Of a stretch of 64,000 nucleotides of DNA, positions 10,870 through 22,349 are shown one piece after another. The DNA lies in assembly GCA_035578905.1 (NCBI GenBank), contig JAQJVL010000152.1, forward strand, positions 868,001 through 932,000. Direction: 5' to 3'. The stretch's first letter is position 1, and each line of letters opens with the position of its first letter. The stretch is from Stictocephala bisonia (lineage: Eukaryota; Arthropoda; Insecta; Hemiptera; Membracidae). Under the pieces are notes generated by a model, which saw nothing but the letters and a program-made list of their open reading frames with translations, made no database searches and was not told where the DNA came from. A program made the translations under genes and the position numbers.

Positions 10870-12599
10870 TTAAATCAAAGATTGCAGATGTTGACTTTCT
10901 AATAAACTATCTCATAAGGAGGACAGATAATAAATTGATTATGAATAATTAATTTAACAAAATAAACAATATAAAATCTATATGGTGTAAGACATGATAA
11001 TGTTGACAGTGAATAGTATTAAAAAAGTGCATTATTTACAACACAAATAGCTAAAAAATTATATACAAAAATAAAAATAAAGGCAGAAATAATTATAATT
11101 ATGCAAAATAATCACTAAATAAAAACATTATGATTAAATACACAGTAAAATACATTTTTTTTTTTTTTTTTTAATTTTATTCACACTACCCACGTAACAG
11201 TGAGTTCCTCTAGTTGGTGTTGGTATTCTTGCTTACACATGCCTGGAAGGAGCTCAAATGTTGTGTATATACAGAGGACTGGGGTGTGTATATCTAAAGC
11301 CCCGTCTACACGACATGGGACTCGGTGAGTCAATGATCAAGGTTATCACTGACTTGGCAAATCCTGCGTCATTTGGACAGCAAGTTCGCTATTTGGCAAA
11401 CTAGCTCGCAGTGGCCCAAGTCACCTCGAGTCAGTTCCCGAAAGTTGTTGGTAAAACACGAAACTTCAAAGGGTTTGGGCTTGGTAAAATGCGAGCCTGG
11501 CTCAGCTCGTGCTACTGTCTACATGGCCTGCTTTAGTTTGTACTGGTGACTCACAATTGGGAAGAATATAGGAAGGTACAAACTTATTTTTTTAGTGCGA
11601 ATTTGAAACTATTTAGCGTTTAACTTGGAAATGCTGATTTTAATGATTATAAATGTCAAAATACTGAGTCAATCCAGAATTTTAACATATAAAACTATTA
11701 AATTGAGTTGTACAATAAAGGAAAATCGTTTATAAACCGGAATGAAATGAAAATTACATATGTTGTAAAATTGTATCAGATGTATCTGATTAGCAAATAT
11801 ACTGAATACAACATTCTTGAAACACTAATGTAATAAAAATATAAGTGACTCATGATATTAACAAATAATTAATTAGCACATTATGTTTTGGTAGCATTTA
11901 CAACCCAAAGAGATGTCACTTAAGTTTATTTATACACAATGTAAACTCATGGATAGTTTCGGTGATCTATTTCGGTAAACTAAGTATATCTTTCTTAAAA
12001 CAGGGGATTGACTTCATGAAGTATTCATACAATAAGAAATGGCACCTAATTTCTCCTGGATCTAAATTGTCAGTATCAATTACCGGTTTGTTTACGTTTT
12101 TTCTCGAATGTCATGAAAATTAGTTTTCCGTCAGCACTTCTTTACATCACTTACTTCTTATCATCGTAAACTAATAACCATCATACTGAAGTAAGTAATT
12201 GTTTCAGGAAAATAATGTTTAGACCATAATGATTCTGTTGTGAATCCCTCTGATCTGAGGAAGGTGAGCGTGGTTCACCGAAATCGATCACTATAATATT
12301 TGTGCTTTTTGTACTTGAATTGTAATATATTTGTGCATTTTGTGCTTATATTGTAATAAATTTGTGTTGTGTGATGTTTACTTGTACTGTAATAATTCAA
12401 ATAATCAGTGAATACACCATGGTGAAAACACTTTATATTTTTGTAAAGACCATAGTTAGTTTCATCTAGGCCGGGAAAAAATTAGCTGTGGGACAGGAAG
12501 GAGTCAAGCGCTCCTGGAAAACCACGTTGACAGAAAACACTAAAAAAAGTGTTGCGGATATTGTAGGCGATGGGCTTATCCAAATTCTCACCCCATAAA

Positions 12600-12875
12600 G
12601 GATACCACATAGGCTCTATGCTCGGTCCTCTTAATACCGACACAGCGTTCGCTCAATGGTTGCCATCGACGTGGACACTACTAGAGAAGTCTGAGTGTCC
12701 ATGTTGGATTATAGTCAAGGTTCAGATGCTTTCAATGTAACAATGACAGTCGACCTTAATTAGTAACAATTACTACAATCGTTCAGCTACACTCATCCGC
12801 CCCTCATATTTGCCCATATCTTGACGATCGGCGTGTCATGAATGAATAATGAATAATAATGACATTTCTCCCATC
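12600..12875 (+). mobile_element. SINE copy, family 2
   Basis: Shares 'gtggacactactagagaag' and 'tccatgttgg' with the copy at 31950-32270, and the tail block CGCCCCTCATATTTGCCCAT...CTTGACGATCGGCGT with that copy and with 58190-58245. Inserted in the Harbinger-like element. Confidence 0.65.
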
Positions 12876-12983
12876 AGAAGATAAGATAGATTGGATTTTA
12901 TAGAATAGTTACCGAGCCGAGTGCAGAATGTATTGACCTTTTGTGAGTTGTGGTGTTTACAATATTGAATTCTGTGCTAAGTA

Positions 12984-13205
12984 ATGGAGTGGAGCAATGA
13001 AGTCACACTAGAGTTTTAGGATCTGTATGAACAAGAACCTGCAATTTAGAATCCCCTTATTGCAGACCACAAAGACCGCCATTAAGTGTACGATGCATGG
13101 AAATGGATTCAAACGTGATTCTCTAATGAATGACATGGAGGAACTAAAAAAAGTCTCATGGTGACATTAATCTTTTTGGAAAAGCAAAGGAGACAGGCAA
13201 GTAAC
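12984..13205 (+). pseudogene. MADF-domain relic of the Harbinger-like element
   Basis: From ATG at 12984 the frame gives MEWSNEVTLEF, a stop, DLYEQEPAI, a stop, NPLIADHKDRH, a stop, VYDAWKWIQT. These match the MADF pattern (W...T..LI.LYE..P.LW....K.Y.dr..r..aw..I). Three stops within 50 codons make it inactive. Confidence 0.65.
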
Positions 13206-13562
13206 TACAGACTAGTAACTACAATACGCTACAGTGCAAGCTATTAATTCCTCTTTACACATAATACAGTATAATTACTTGACTAGGCAAAACACCAGCT
13301 TGTACTGGCTTGCCTTCTCTCCATGAGCCTACACATATTATGAGACACCCTGTGTCTTTTGGACAGTTTGCTCGTCTATCCATCCAAACCTCGCGCCGAG
13401 TCCCATGTCGTGTACACGGGACTTAACAAACAAAATAACTGACACCTGTCTTAATTCCATTTTTCTATATGATTACTTGTGTTGATGAAATATTTTGTAT
13501 AAAAAATCAGTAGTAAATAACTTACAAAAGCCAAGCCAAGCAAAAAATATTTCTCAACTCAC

Positions 13563-13741
13563 CCACAATGAAGATCAGCTCCTCCCAGGTCTTCTGCACT
13601 GACAACTTCCCCGGTGGCTGCCTTTACAAGCGGAGGTCCAGCCAGAAATATGGTACCCTGTTTTCGTACTATCACACTCTCATCAGCCATAGAAGGAACA
13701 TAAGCACCACCTGCAGTACAACTGCCCAAAACTACAGCAAT
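13563..13741 (-). CDS. MCCC2: MCCC2 exon 4 (carboxyltransferase core)
   Basis: A 179-nt exon read right to left between a CTTCCACAG acceptor and a GTGAGT donor. It starts in phase 0 and ends in phase 2. It begins [20 protein letters not shown], then has [20 protein letters not shown] and ends [12 protein letters not shown]. These are the most conserved parts of the beta carboxyltransferase subunits; the GGAYVP and [17 protein letters not shown] segments help form the acyl-CoA and biotin sites. It joins exon 3 exactly (…GIVQ | IAVV…). No stop or frameshift is visible. The family continues with about 115 residues that I cannot find downstream. Confidence 0.95.
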
Positions 13742-14519
13742 CTGTGGAAGTTTATCTCATAAATGAACAAATATTTTCATTCAAGTGGTGTTAAAACCTT
13801 GAAACAGTTTATCAAGAACTTAAATGGAAAAAGAAAGAATAATTGCACTTTTACTTTGATTGTCTGCTGAATTCTTGGTTGAAAATTTTTAATCGAGTAA
13901 AATGTGCAAAATAAGCTCAATAGCTGCATGGCAATTCCAGGTGCAATTGCAGAAGTTGGCCCTCGACAAAAGAAAAAAAGGGCGAAAGAGAGAAAGTGAA
14001 GTGAAGCCAATTTCCTCACTAATTTGACTTAAGAAGAAAAATGTGGTATGACACATGAACTGATATAAACCTGAAATAATCTTTCACTACAGTTGAAAAC
14101 ACATTGCATTAAATACGTAGATATAGGAGAGGGTACCCCAAAAGAAAACGGAATAGTAATGTTTTGAAAAATAATTTGATTCTTTTTACAAAAGAACCTT
14201 ATCACCTTCATTATACTTTCAATTTAACTTGATTTATTTGCCCAATTGGTGATTCCATTGTCCAACAGGTGGCAACGCTTAAAGGTGTCTCCATGGCCAC
14301 TGAGCTGTAACTGACTATGTGTGCAGTCCCAGTTGTCAAACCGTTTTCAGTGGTGCCACTACAACCATGCTACAATTCCTTTTGCCCTGCAGCTGTAATT
14401 AGCATTGTACTTGATATGAGTAATAAAGATGAGGAACTTACATTTTTTAGTTTGTACAAGAAGATATTAGAATTACAAAACGATAAATCACCCAACTATC
14501 CCAAAATCAATTAACCCAT
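13742..14519. other. MCCC2 intron 3, nothing recognised
   Basis: Intronic DNA between exon 4 and the LINE relic. Open frames here have no recognised similarity. Confidence 0.4.
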
Positions 14520-14644
14520 AGTCAGTCTAAATATCTTTATTCAATAGTAACACATAAAGTGTACAGAAAGGCGTCAATACACATTACAATTAAACAGAAT
14601 AAACATAAGAGCAAAATTTGGCAATTTATAGACAGATAAAAAAC

Positions 14645-15389
14645 CTATTCAAAAAATTCATCTAATGAATAATAAGGTTTTTGCAACATGAACAATTTTA
14701 ATTTTACCTTAAATTTAGTATAACAGGTTATATTAGTTATTTCAAAAGGTAATTGATTGAAAAATTTAATTCCAGCATAAGAATTCTTTTTGAAAAATGT
14801 TAATTTATGCTTCGGGTATGCTAGCGTCCCTTGATTCCTGGTGAAATAGTTATGATTAGAACCCAAAACTGGCAAGGAGAGCAAATTTCCCTTTATATAT
14901 ACAATAATACCAAAAATATATTGTGTAAAACTGTTAAAATGCCTAATTTTGTAACATTTCTTTTACAGAGTCCGATCTTTTTAGATTTAACACTATCCGA
15001 ATTGCGTGTTTTTGTAAAATTAATATTTTATTTAAATTCCCAAAAGAGGTTGCTCCAAACAAAATTAAACCAAATGTGATATGGGAGTTAACAAGTGCAA
15101 AATATATTGATTTTAAAGTTTCTTGAGAACATAATTTTGACATGCTTCGCAAAGCAAATATACCTGAAGATAACTTTTTACACAACTCATCAACATGTAA
15201 TGTCCAATTTAAATTTTGGTCTAATTTTAATCCTAGAAATTTGGTTTCAGTTTCCTCTTGTAATTGTTCCTCCCCCTTCCAAATAAAGATATTCTTGTAA
15301 ATATTCTTCCAAATAAAGATATTTGGTTGATATAGAAATTTCCTTTGAGCTGTGTTAGATAAAATTTTGGTCTTAGCTGAATGTATCAA
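14645..15389 (-). pseudogene. LINE protein C-terminal part (broken, minus strand)
   Basis: Two frames. 14943-15389 has KFLGLKLDQNLNWTLHVDEL, GLILFGATSFGNLNKILILQ and KHAIRIVLNL. 14645-14884 has NYFTRNQGTLAYPKHKLTFF and FFNQLPFEI, the usual CR1/Jockey C-terminus (…FFNKLP..I). A short duplication of 'aaataaagatatt' near 15280-15320 disturbs the first frame. Confidence 0.8.
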
Positions 15390-15439
15390 AAGATCAACTC
15401 AGATGCTGATCAACCAAAGAAAGCCGCTTGAATGCTGAC

Positions 15440-16297
15440 ACCTCCAATGCTTCCCAAGATTTAATGAAAAATTTGAGATTTATATCTTCAGCATACAAGC
15501 AGATTCCTCCTGACCCAACCAGATCTGGCAAATCCTTCAAGTAACAGATAAATAACAATGGCTCTAAAATTGACCCTTGTGGGACACCATAATTAATTTT
15601 TTTAGAGAAAATGTTCTTATTTAGTTGATTTTCTGATTAAATTTATTCAAATAGTTAAGATTAACAAATTGCATTCTATTAACAAGGTAAGAGCTAAACC
15701 AAGAAAATGCCCTTCCTTTAACACCAAAATATTTTAGAATTTCAAGCAATTTAGAATGTGATACACTGTCAAAAGCTTTGCTGGGGTCCAAAAATACCCC
15801 AACAACATTTTTCTCCTTTGTCAACTGAATCTATTAATTAACTCTATACTTTTAATTATGACTGATTTACCAGATCAAAAGCCATGTTGGTTACTATCTA
15901 TAAGATTGTTGGTTTCTAAATATTTAATGAGTTGCAGACTCATGGCTTGTTCATAAATTTTTGAAAAGGATGGAAGCAAGGAGATAGGTTGATAGTTAGC
16001 TGGATCACTACTATCTCTGTTCTTAAATAATGCTTAATTTTTGAGGAAATATACCTGTGATGAAGGAAGAATTAATCAAGTGTGCTAGCGGTTTTTTAAA
16101 GAATTTGCAGCAAATGTAATAATTGTCATCGGGATATCATCATAGCAAGACGAATATTTATTACGAAAAGCATTAGTAATATTTTCAATATCTGTTTCAG
16201 AGACTGGTTGTAGGACATTTTTAGTAGTAACAAAAGAATTATTAAAGCAGCTAATGCTACTATTTGAAGTTAGTTTAGGGATAATTTTAGTTTCCAC
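15440..16297 (-). pseudogene. LINE reverse transcriptase (broken, minus strand)
   Basis: Reverse transcriptase landmarks in broken frames: SETDIENITNAFRNKYSS and YDDIPMTII near 16150-16210; FLDPSKAFDSVSHSKLLEIL with the first catalytic Asp near 15790; GVPQGSILEPLLF near 15580; and LYAEDINL near 15485. The last box should read Y-A-D-D, and one Asp is Glu here. Several stops and shifts; dead copy. Confidence 0.8.
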
Positions 16298-16399
16298 AAC
16301 ATTTACAACAAAATTATTTAAGTATTCGCCAACCAGCTTTGGGTCCTCTGTTGTGGTTGCCCCACATTTTAAATTTATGTTGCTATATAAGTACTATAC

Positions 16400-16640
16400 C
16401 TGTACAATACCTGCAGCAGACATATTAGCTTGGTTAAAGAATGTTCTCCCAAAGTGCAACTTGTCTGCATAGAGTTCTGCTTGGTGGGCGAGATTAGCAC
16501 CTCCTGAGTCAACCAAATATATGCAGGGCAAGTGATTTTCCATAGCAATGTCCTGAGCTCTTAGCTGTTTCTTTACTGTCATTGGATAGTAGGTGCCGGC
16601 TTTAACTGTTGCATCATTGGCAATCACCATACACTCTAAG
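16400..16640 (-). CDS. MCCC2: MCCC2 exon 3
   Basis: A 241-nt exon read right to left between a TGTATTTCAG acceptor and a GTATAG donor. The first base completes a Gly codon from exon 2, followed by 80 codons: [60 protein letters not shown] and [20 protein letters not shown]. It follows the family along its whole length ([37 protein letters not shown]). The residues after SGGAN ([11 protein letters not shown]) are less conserved than usual (LPRQADVFPD), but there is no break. A LINE begins within about 25 bp of the donor. Confidence 0.95.
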
Positions 16641-17548
16641 CTGAAATACACAAATTAAACAACTAATTACTTTATTTCTAGAAATAAATATATTGCATGA
16701 CTTGTTGTGCCTTAGGCATTCAAACTTTCGGATCTGACACTGATCTCCTCAAAACACTAGAAAATAATTTAATGTAGTTTTAAGAGTAATGCTGACTAAA
16801 ATAATTGTAGAAGAAAAATAAATGAAGACGTAGTTTCAAATTAGTTCAGTAATAAGATGTTTAAAAGAATGAGTAAGATCTTTAATGATTAAAGGATATT
16901 CAGGCCTAGCTGCTCCGACTGTAGACTAAGTGCAGACCAAGCTTTCTTTAGTTTATGATTGTGTAAAAATATCATTAATAAAATGTATAGATAGTTTCTC
17001 TGGCTGTATTCAGATAGGATCACACTACACAAAGAACTGGTATAATTTAGTAGGACTGCATTATGATCATTACTGTGTACTTGAAGAAGAAGGCTGGAAG
17101 CAGTTGTCTGCTCTCTCTCTCCGTCACTATTGTTCAACAAATGGTCTTCTGCTGAGCGGTCTGGAATAGCATAGCTGCTTATGTAGAAATGGTGCTGAAG
17201 GAAAAGAAGGTGAAAGAAACTTAATGCAGCACCGGCATTACTAGCCACGGTGTAAAAACACCAGTATTAAACCTGTGAGGATTCACATTGGCATCCTTTG
17301 AAGCAAAGAGGCAAGAAGCGGCCCCGAGAGGGAATTGTGCCTGGACTGATGGGTTTTAGTGGGTGCGAGTCCCACACACCAGGTCCCTGTAATAAGGGCC
17401 CTAAAGGTGCACAATGCAGTTTCCCATTGTTAACATAAAAAAACTGTAATGGAAACTCTATCTTTAAATGTGAGGACAATTATCAAAAAGGTAAATACTT
17501 TGAACTAATTTTAAATGGTAAGCTGACTTAACTAGTCAGTTTGGGCGA
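16641..17548. other. MCCC2 intron 2, left part
   Basis: No coding similarity. At 17250-17420 is a GC-richer stretch with a GTGCGAGTCCCAC motif resembling a degenerate pol III B box. It may be an old retroposon but is too weak to call. Confidence 0.3.
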
Positions 17549-17761
17549 GCCGGTGGCCGAGTGGTCTAAGGCGTCAGGACTTTGAGCTTGGGTTAGAGAT
17601 AGCGCTGGTTCGAATCCGGCCTAGACTGAAAGATTCTATCAGTAATATTCACCTTGTACTGTACAGGTTCGCCCCCTTACTCTGACTGAATAAGTTCCTC
17701 GCACAGATCATTGGTCTATGGGGAATGGTCAGAGTAAGGTTAAGGAGGAGATCGGCCTCTC

Positions 17762-17794
<33 letters not shown>
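17549..17794 (+). mobile_element. tRNA-headed SINE with poly-A tail (family 1)
   Basis: The head resembles a tRNA-Leu or tRNA-Ser: A box TGGCCGAGTGGTCTAAGG at about 17555 and B box GGTTCGAATCC at about 17611. The body is unrelated to tRNA and includes 'tatggggaatggtcagagta'. It ends in about 28 A residues. The arrangement of pol III promoter, tRNA-unrelated body and poly-A marks a SINE, not a working tRNA gene. A second copy is at 10170-10390. Confidence 0.85.
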
Positions 17795-17796
<2 letters not shown>

Positions 17797-17943
17797 AACC
17801 GATAAGTTATGACAGTAAATATATTTACTACAAAATAGAAGTTTACTCATTGACAACGCTGACACCATGGCCAAACCACCGATCTAATAAATAGGTAAGG
17901 CAATCACAGAGGTGTTATAAAATACTTTGGATTACAAATTACT

Positions 17944-18240
17944 ATTTTAGTACTCTTACTCTGAGGTCAGTTATCAATGAGCAATAGAACCATGTTTGAG
18001 CCTTTCACTTATAGGAGGTAGACCAAAGAGTCTTGTTCCAATTAGTATTTTAGAACTCTTACTCTGAGATCTGTTATCAATGTGCAATAGAACCATGTTC
18101 GAGCCTTTCACTTATAGGAGGTAGAGCAAAGAGTCTTGTTCTAATTATTATTTTAGTAGTCTTACTCTGAGGTCAGTTATCAATGTGCAATAGAACCGTG
18201 TGTGAGCCTTTCACTTATAGGAGGTAGAGTCTTGTTGTAA
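17944..18240. repeat. 103-bp tandem repeat, three copies
   Basis: Copies start at 17944, 18047 and 18150, each beginning ATTTTAG and containing CTTACTCTGAG, TCAATGTGCAATAGAACC and CACTTATAGGAGGTAGA. The third copy is cut short. Confidence 0.9.
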
Positions 18241-20030
18241 TATACATCGAAAAATTTAATGGAATTTAACAAAGGATAACAATATATAGAAAACTTAACT
18301 TCTCAGCCTATTTAAGTTATTCCCCAATATTTTCACTTAGTTCTTTGATTTGTTTGGACAAACACTTTTTTTATATTTTAGGGGAATTCAGTGTACACTT
18401 TAGTGCCAAAATACAAAAAGGCTTTTCTCCCTCCTAGAGGATTGACTCTGGCATATGCAATAGTCTTTGGAAATGTATTCAGAATAAGAGTTTTTGGATC
18501 TTCTCTGTTGCATATATATACCAGACCAATAGCGAGCATACAAAAGTATATACATGTTAATTATTTATGAACATTATACGGTAAATCATAAATATAATCA
18601 CAAACAATCAAAAGCACAGCAGAATCCAGAATTCATGTGGCAGTAGCGGCATGATGGAAAGGACATATTCAAAGAAATGCTGAACAATATCGCTGAGTAC
18701 CGGTATTTACTTTGTTCACAAGTTAAACAGGTAAACTACTTAAATATTTTATACATTTATGTCTGAAAATAAAAATAACTTTAAACAGTGGTTCCTATAT
18801 AACGAAAGAGAACTTTGTTGTTACTCATGTTACTATGGCTCATTATGCAGCAACTAACAGATCATGCAGCAAATCAGTTTTCAGAATAAAGAGTTCACTT
18901 GTAAATCAAATAACTTTCAAGTAAAGAAGTTTAAGATATTTAATTTGACCCTGACAATCTTGGGAAATTATTCCTTAGGTAAAGACTAGAATAAAATGTT
19001 ATGTGAAGAAAGTCATAAGCTCATTCTTACATTTCTAGAGTCAAAAATCAAGTTTTTAAAGATTTTCAAGTATTTAAAGAATGTTGGGACCTGTAGACAG
19101 ATAAAAAGTGATAGTAAAAAACAGGCAGTTAGAGGAGAAAATTTAAATATGTACCGTCAGTTTTATAATAAAATATGTCAAATAACATAAGGTGAATTTA
19201 CTTGAAACATAACAAAATCTGTGAAATAATTCTCCTTAAAATATTGTTCACTTTTAACAACAAACAAAACAAAAAAATAGTAAACGAATTGGGCTACAAA
19301 TGTATTGAAATTTGTTAAATATCATACAGACCAACTTGCAGACAATTAAGAGATGTATAAAACAGTTTATCAAATGTTTGTCTTACTTCTAATGTGGTAG
19401 TCCCAAAGCCATGGCCATATTTTAGAGTACATTCTGTATCATCTATTGGTAGTAGTAACCATCTGTCAGTCAGCTGTTGGTGTTCGGTCAGCTGATAAGT
19501 TTTAATTAGTAAGGCAAAACATTTTAGTTTTACAAGACATCTTAATTTACAATTCAAATTATAATGTACAATGCACGTAGATAAAAAAAATAATAGTTTA
19601 AAACAATATAGGTTTGGTAAACGAATATGGTGTACAGGTATGTTGGTTTGTAACATCACCATATGTGTTTGGGAGGACATGTACCTTATGAACTATGCTG
19701 TTAATCTTAACAGATTGCAGTATTTGTTTAAATATTAAAGACATTGTGAACCAGGTAAGTCATGCGTTTACTTTTAATATTTTACTACTGTACGTATATT
19801 AAACGGTATGTTCTATTGTTCTTTAGACCATACCAATGTAAATGTATTGGTCTATGGTATTGGAGAATCATTACTACTGAACATTTATGGGTGGGTGGAA
19901 AGATCATCACCACTGAATGTGTATTGGTATGGGTGTGATCCTTAGGGGCTCCCTGTGATAACCATGAGTAACAACGGTGATTTGCTTGAGTAGGCCCCAT
20001 GGAGAGCATCTAGTCCATTCTTTATAAACA
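18241..20030. other. MCCC2 intron 2, central part
   Basis: AT-rich intron with no coding similarity. Two related segments ('gtattggtctatggtattgg', 'gtgtattggtatgggtgtga') lie near 19830-19940, suggesting decayed short repeats. Confidence 0.35.
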
Positions 20031-20121
20031 GATGGGCATTGACAGGAGAGGTGATTCTATACAGGCAAAAGGGCATTGACAGGAGAGGTGATTCTAAACA
20101 GGCATTGGCAGGAGAGGTGGT
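20031..20121. repeat. Short tandem repeat, three copies of about 32 bp
   Basis: Three copies of GGGCATTGACAGGAGAGGTG (the third with changes) at 20033, 20071 and 20102, the first two followed by ATTCTA.ACAGGCA. Confidence 0.8.
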
Positions 20122-21056
20122 CCCCAAGCTGAGTCTTTTATGAATGTAGTTTGCTGATGTCCAATTGTTGGCAATTTTCTATAATTATTTACTAGATTAA
20201 CTTCATTTTTGTCCATATTAAAATATAATATCATAAAATAAAAACACAAAATTTAACCGTTACAACCGATAGCATAGTCAAGAAATGCCTTAATAGAGAG
20301 TTAGCAGGTTCAGTAGGTTAGGTTGTAATAACGGTCAATAATAAAAGATGTCTTATCATGTTAACAAGTGAAACTCTACAAAACGATCTCTTTAAAATCA
20401 AGATCTGAGCCTCCAAGAAAACTTGCTAGCCCCCTCCAGTGAAAATATGTCCAGGTCTGTGTTTGTTTTCTCAGGTAACAAATCAATTTACCAAAGAATA
20501 CTAATTAGCATATATATCTGCCGCAGATGTCCACTCCTCTTGGAAACCTGGCTGTTCCAGAGGACTTGAACTCGATTTCATCAATGACAATATTTAATGC
20601 AGTAGTGGATAGTGCTGCTTGTCATATATACACGGACAGGATCTCTTATTGCCAAAACAAAGGCGGTATTAGAGCTGGTTAAATTTTGTATTGTTTGGTT
20701 TGTTACAATAATACTACAAAGTATCAAAATAACAAATAATATAACGTTAATTAAGTAATTATTTCTATTGTTATACATTTGTTTTGTGTGCTGGAGAAGC
20801 ACAATGATGGGTTAGTCCAAACAACACTTGGAGTGTAAATTGTCATGCCAACTGCATAAAGGACCAGCAGTGGTATTCTGGGATTTACATACTTTCAAAT
20901 CAACACTATTTAAATACTTTCATTAATTATTATGTTCATAGGCAAAATATTTTAAATTCCTGGTTATGTACCGGTACTTTAGACATTTCACCGAAGCAGT
21001 TTTAAACATGATTAACATTCTCATGATTCCAAAATGTAAATATAACTTTCTCCTAC

Positions 21057-21310
21057 CCAGAAACCCTTCCAATGCCACACACTATTCCACCAGACGCAAT
21101 ATTATCTGGAGAGTACATTTCAATTGCTGCCAATGGAGACAATTCAAGAAATGGTGAACCAGGATCTAGAAGTAAATTCACTCTTTCTCTTACTGAAAGT
21201 TTTCCTTTAGATGTGTGCCTTTTATATGCCTCCGGTCCACCTCCCTCCTTTACTTTCTTTATTGAATGTTTAAGCTTGTTTACTAAATCTTGCATTTCTG
21301 AATAGTTTTC
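21057..21310 (-). CDS. MCCC2: MCCC2 exon 2
   Basis: A 254-nt exon read right to left between a TTATTTTTCAG acceptor and a GTAGGA donor, phase 0 in and phase 2 out. It encodes ENYSEMQDLVNKLKHSIKKV, then GGGPEAYKRHTSKGKLSVRE, RVNLLLDPGSPFLELSPLAA and IEMYSPDNIASGGIVCGIGR-VSG. This is the N-terminal part of the carboxyltransferase domain; RGKL..RER...L.DPGSPFLELS and GGGI..GIGRVSG are family signatures. The join with exon 1 gives a Q-ENY junction as in the human protein. Confidence 0.95.
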
Positions 21311-21402
21311 CTGAAAAATAAAGTAATAGATTAATTAATATAAGTTACCTCTTTTCTAGTTGATAGGTTAATATATAACAATATAATAATAAATAAATAT
21401 AC

Positions 21403-21412
<10 letters not shown>

Positions 21413-21449
<37 letters not shown>
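21413..21449. repeat. TA dinucleotide microsatellite
   Basis: About 18 TA units within an AT-rich part of MCCC2 intron 1. Confidence 0.95.
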
Positions 21450-21452
<3 letters not shown>

Positions 21453-21864
21453 TATAAAAATATAATAATACATAACACTATCACTATAATCATAATACAT
21501 GATTTTGTTGGGTTAGCATCATTGGTCATTTTAATTCCAAGATCAGAATTTCTGATCATATTTTTATTTTACTCTTGGAACAGTCAGTTTCCCTTATATT
21601 CAAAATTTAAAACATTATTAATTTTCTCAGATCTACTAATGAAATTTAATGGTTAAATTTACTGCTCCAAATGTCCAATAAGTTTGACTCTTAAGGCAAA
21701 TTTTGTAACTAGCAATACAATCATGTTGGTTTTCAGGATATGACTACGTCAAATAAATACTAATACTATTTTTTTTATTTTAGTATATTTACGCCAGTGG
21801 CATTTTTAACTTAGTCTAAGAAAATGTTGTTATAGACAACGGTCCAAACCCATCATGCAAATTT

Positions 21865-21945
21865 GTAGTGGATCACCCGGGATTTGAACCCGTTACCAAC
21901 TGCATGTGAAGCATAAGTGCTAATCACTAATCAAGCAAGAGGCAA
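21865..21945 (-). mobile_element. tRNA-like sequence, probably a SINE head
   Basis: On the minus strand it has a tRNA-Val-like A-box stretch (GTGATTAGCACTTATGC), an anticodon-loop-like GCTTCACATGC and a B box GGGTTCAAATCCCGGG. The acceptor stem does not pair well and there is no sharp end, so a decayed tRNA-derived retroposon is likelier than a working tRNA gene. Confidence 0.45.
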
Positions 21946-22349
21946 TTGCCTAATTTCCAAAGTTTCGGATCCACTACACTAATCCATCTTCAGCGTACAC
22001 AATCAACCTCAAGTAACTGTTCAACCTTTAAACACTAAGCATCTACATTACTATCAATATTACTAACCATTCATAAAATGTACGACTTTATTGTTTATGA
22101 ATTATTGGGCTATAAAAAAATCTTGTATATGCATAGAAATTTATTTGTACAATTAATTATAAAGACAAAAAAATTATTTTTCTTCAAAGATAACAGGAAA
22201 AATTCATACTTCAAAAATCATCACATTAAAAACGGTTAACTACATATTTATCAAAATTAAGCAAAAATTACATCCAGAGAGAACATTTACAGGACTAATT
22301 AGGCTAATATTATTGAAATACAATAATCAATACAACATTGAGCACATGG

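Larger units (their letters stand above)
11298..13423. mobile_element. PIF/Harbinger-like element with TAA target duplication
   Basis: TAA occurs at both flanks (11295-11297 and 13424-13426). The ends are long inverted repeats: AGCCCCGTCTACACGACATG at the left, and at the right the complement of AGTCCCGTGTACACGACATG. The match continues for several bases inward. Three-base TWA duplications are characteristic of PIF/Harbinger. Inside is a broken MADF-type reading frame (12984-13205), which fits because Harbinger elements carry a second MADF/Myb-like protein. No DDE transposase is left. A family-2 SINE sits inside it. The right end is only 140 bp from the MCCC2 exon 4 donor. Confidence 0.85.
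14520..16385 (-). mobile_element. CR1/Jockey-like LINE relic in MCCC2 intron 3
   Basis: A 5'-truncated LINE read right to left, the same sense as the host gene. It begins inside the protein (an INLKCGATTTEDPKLVGEYL-like segment) about 15-25 bp from the exon 3 donor and ends at an AATAAA-containing 3' region near 14530. Broken frames cover reverse transcriptase and C-terminus. Its C-terminal part is clearly related to that of the LINE at 7437-7818. Confidence 0.85.

Noticed and set aside
17549..17625. Functional tRNA-Leu or tRNA-Ser gene
   Set aside because: Good A and B boxes, but poor anticodon arm, no proper 3' acceptor end, and fusion to a SINE body with poly-A.
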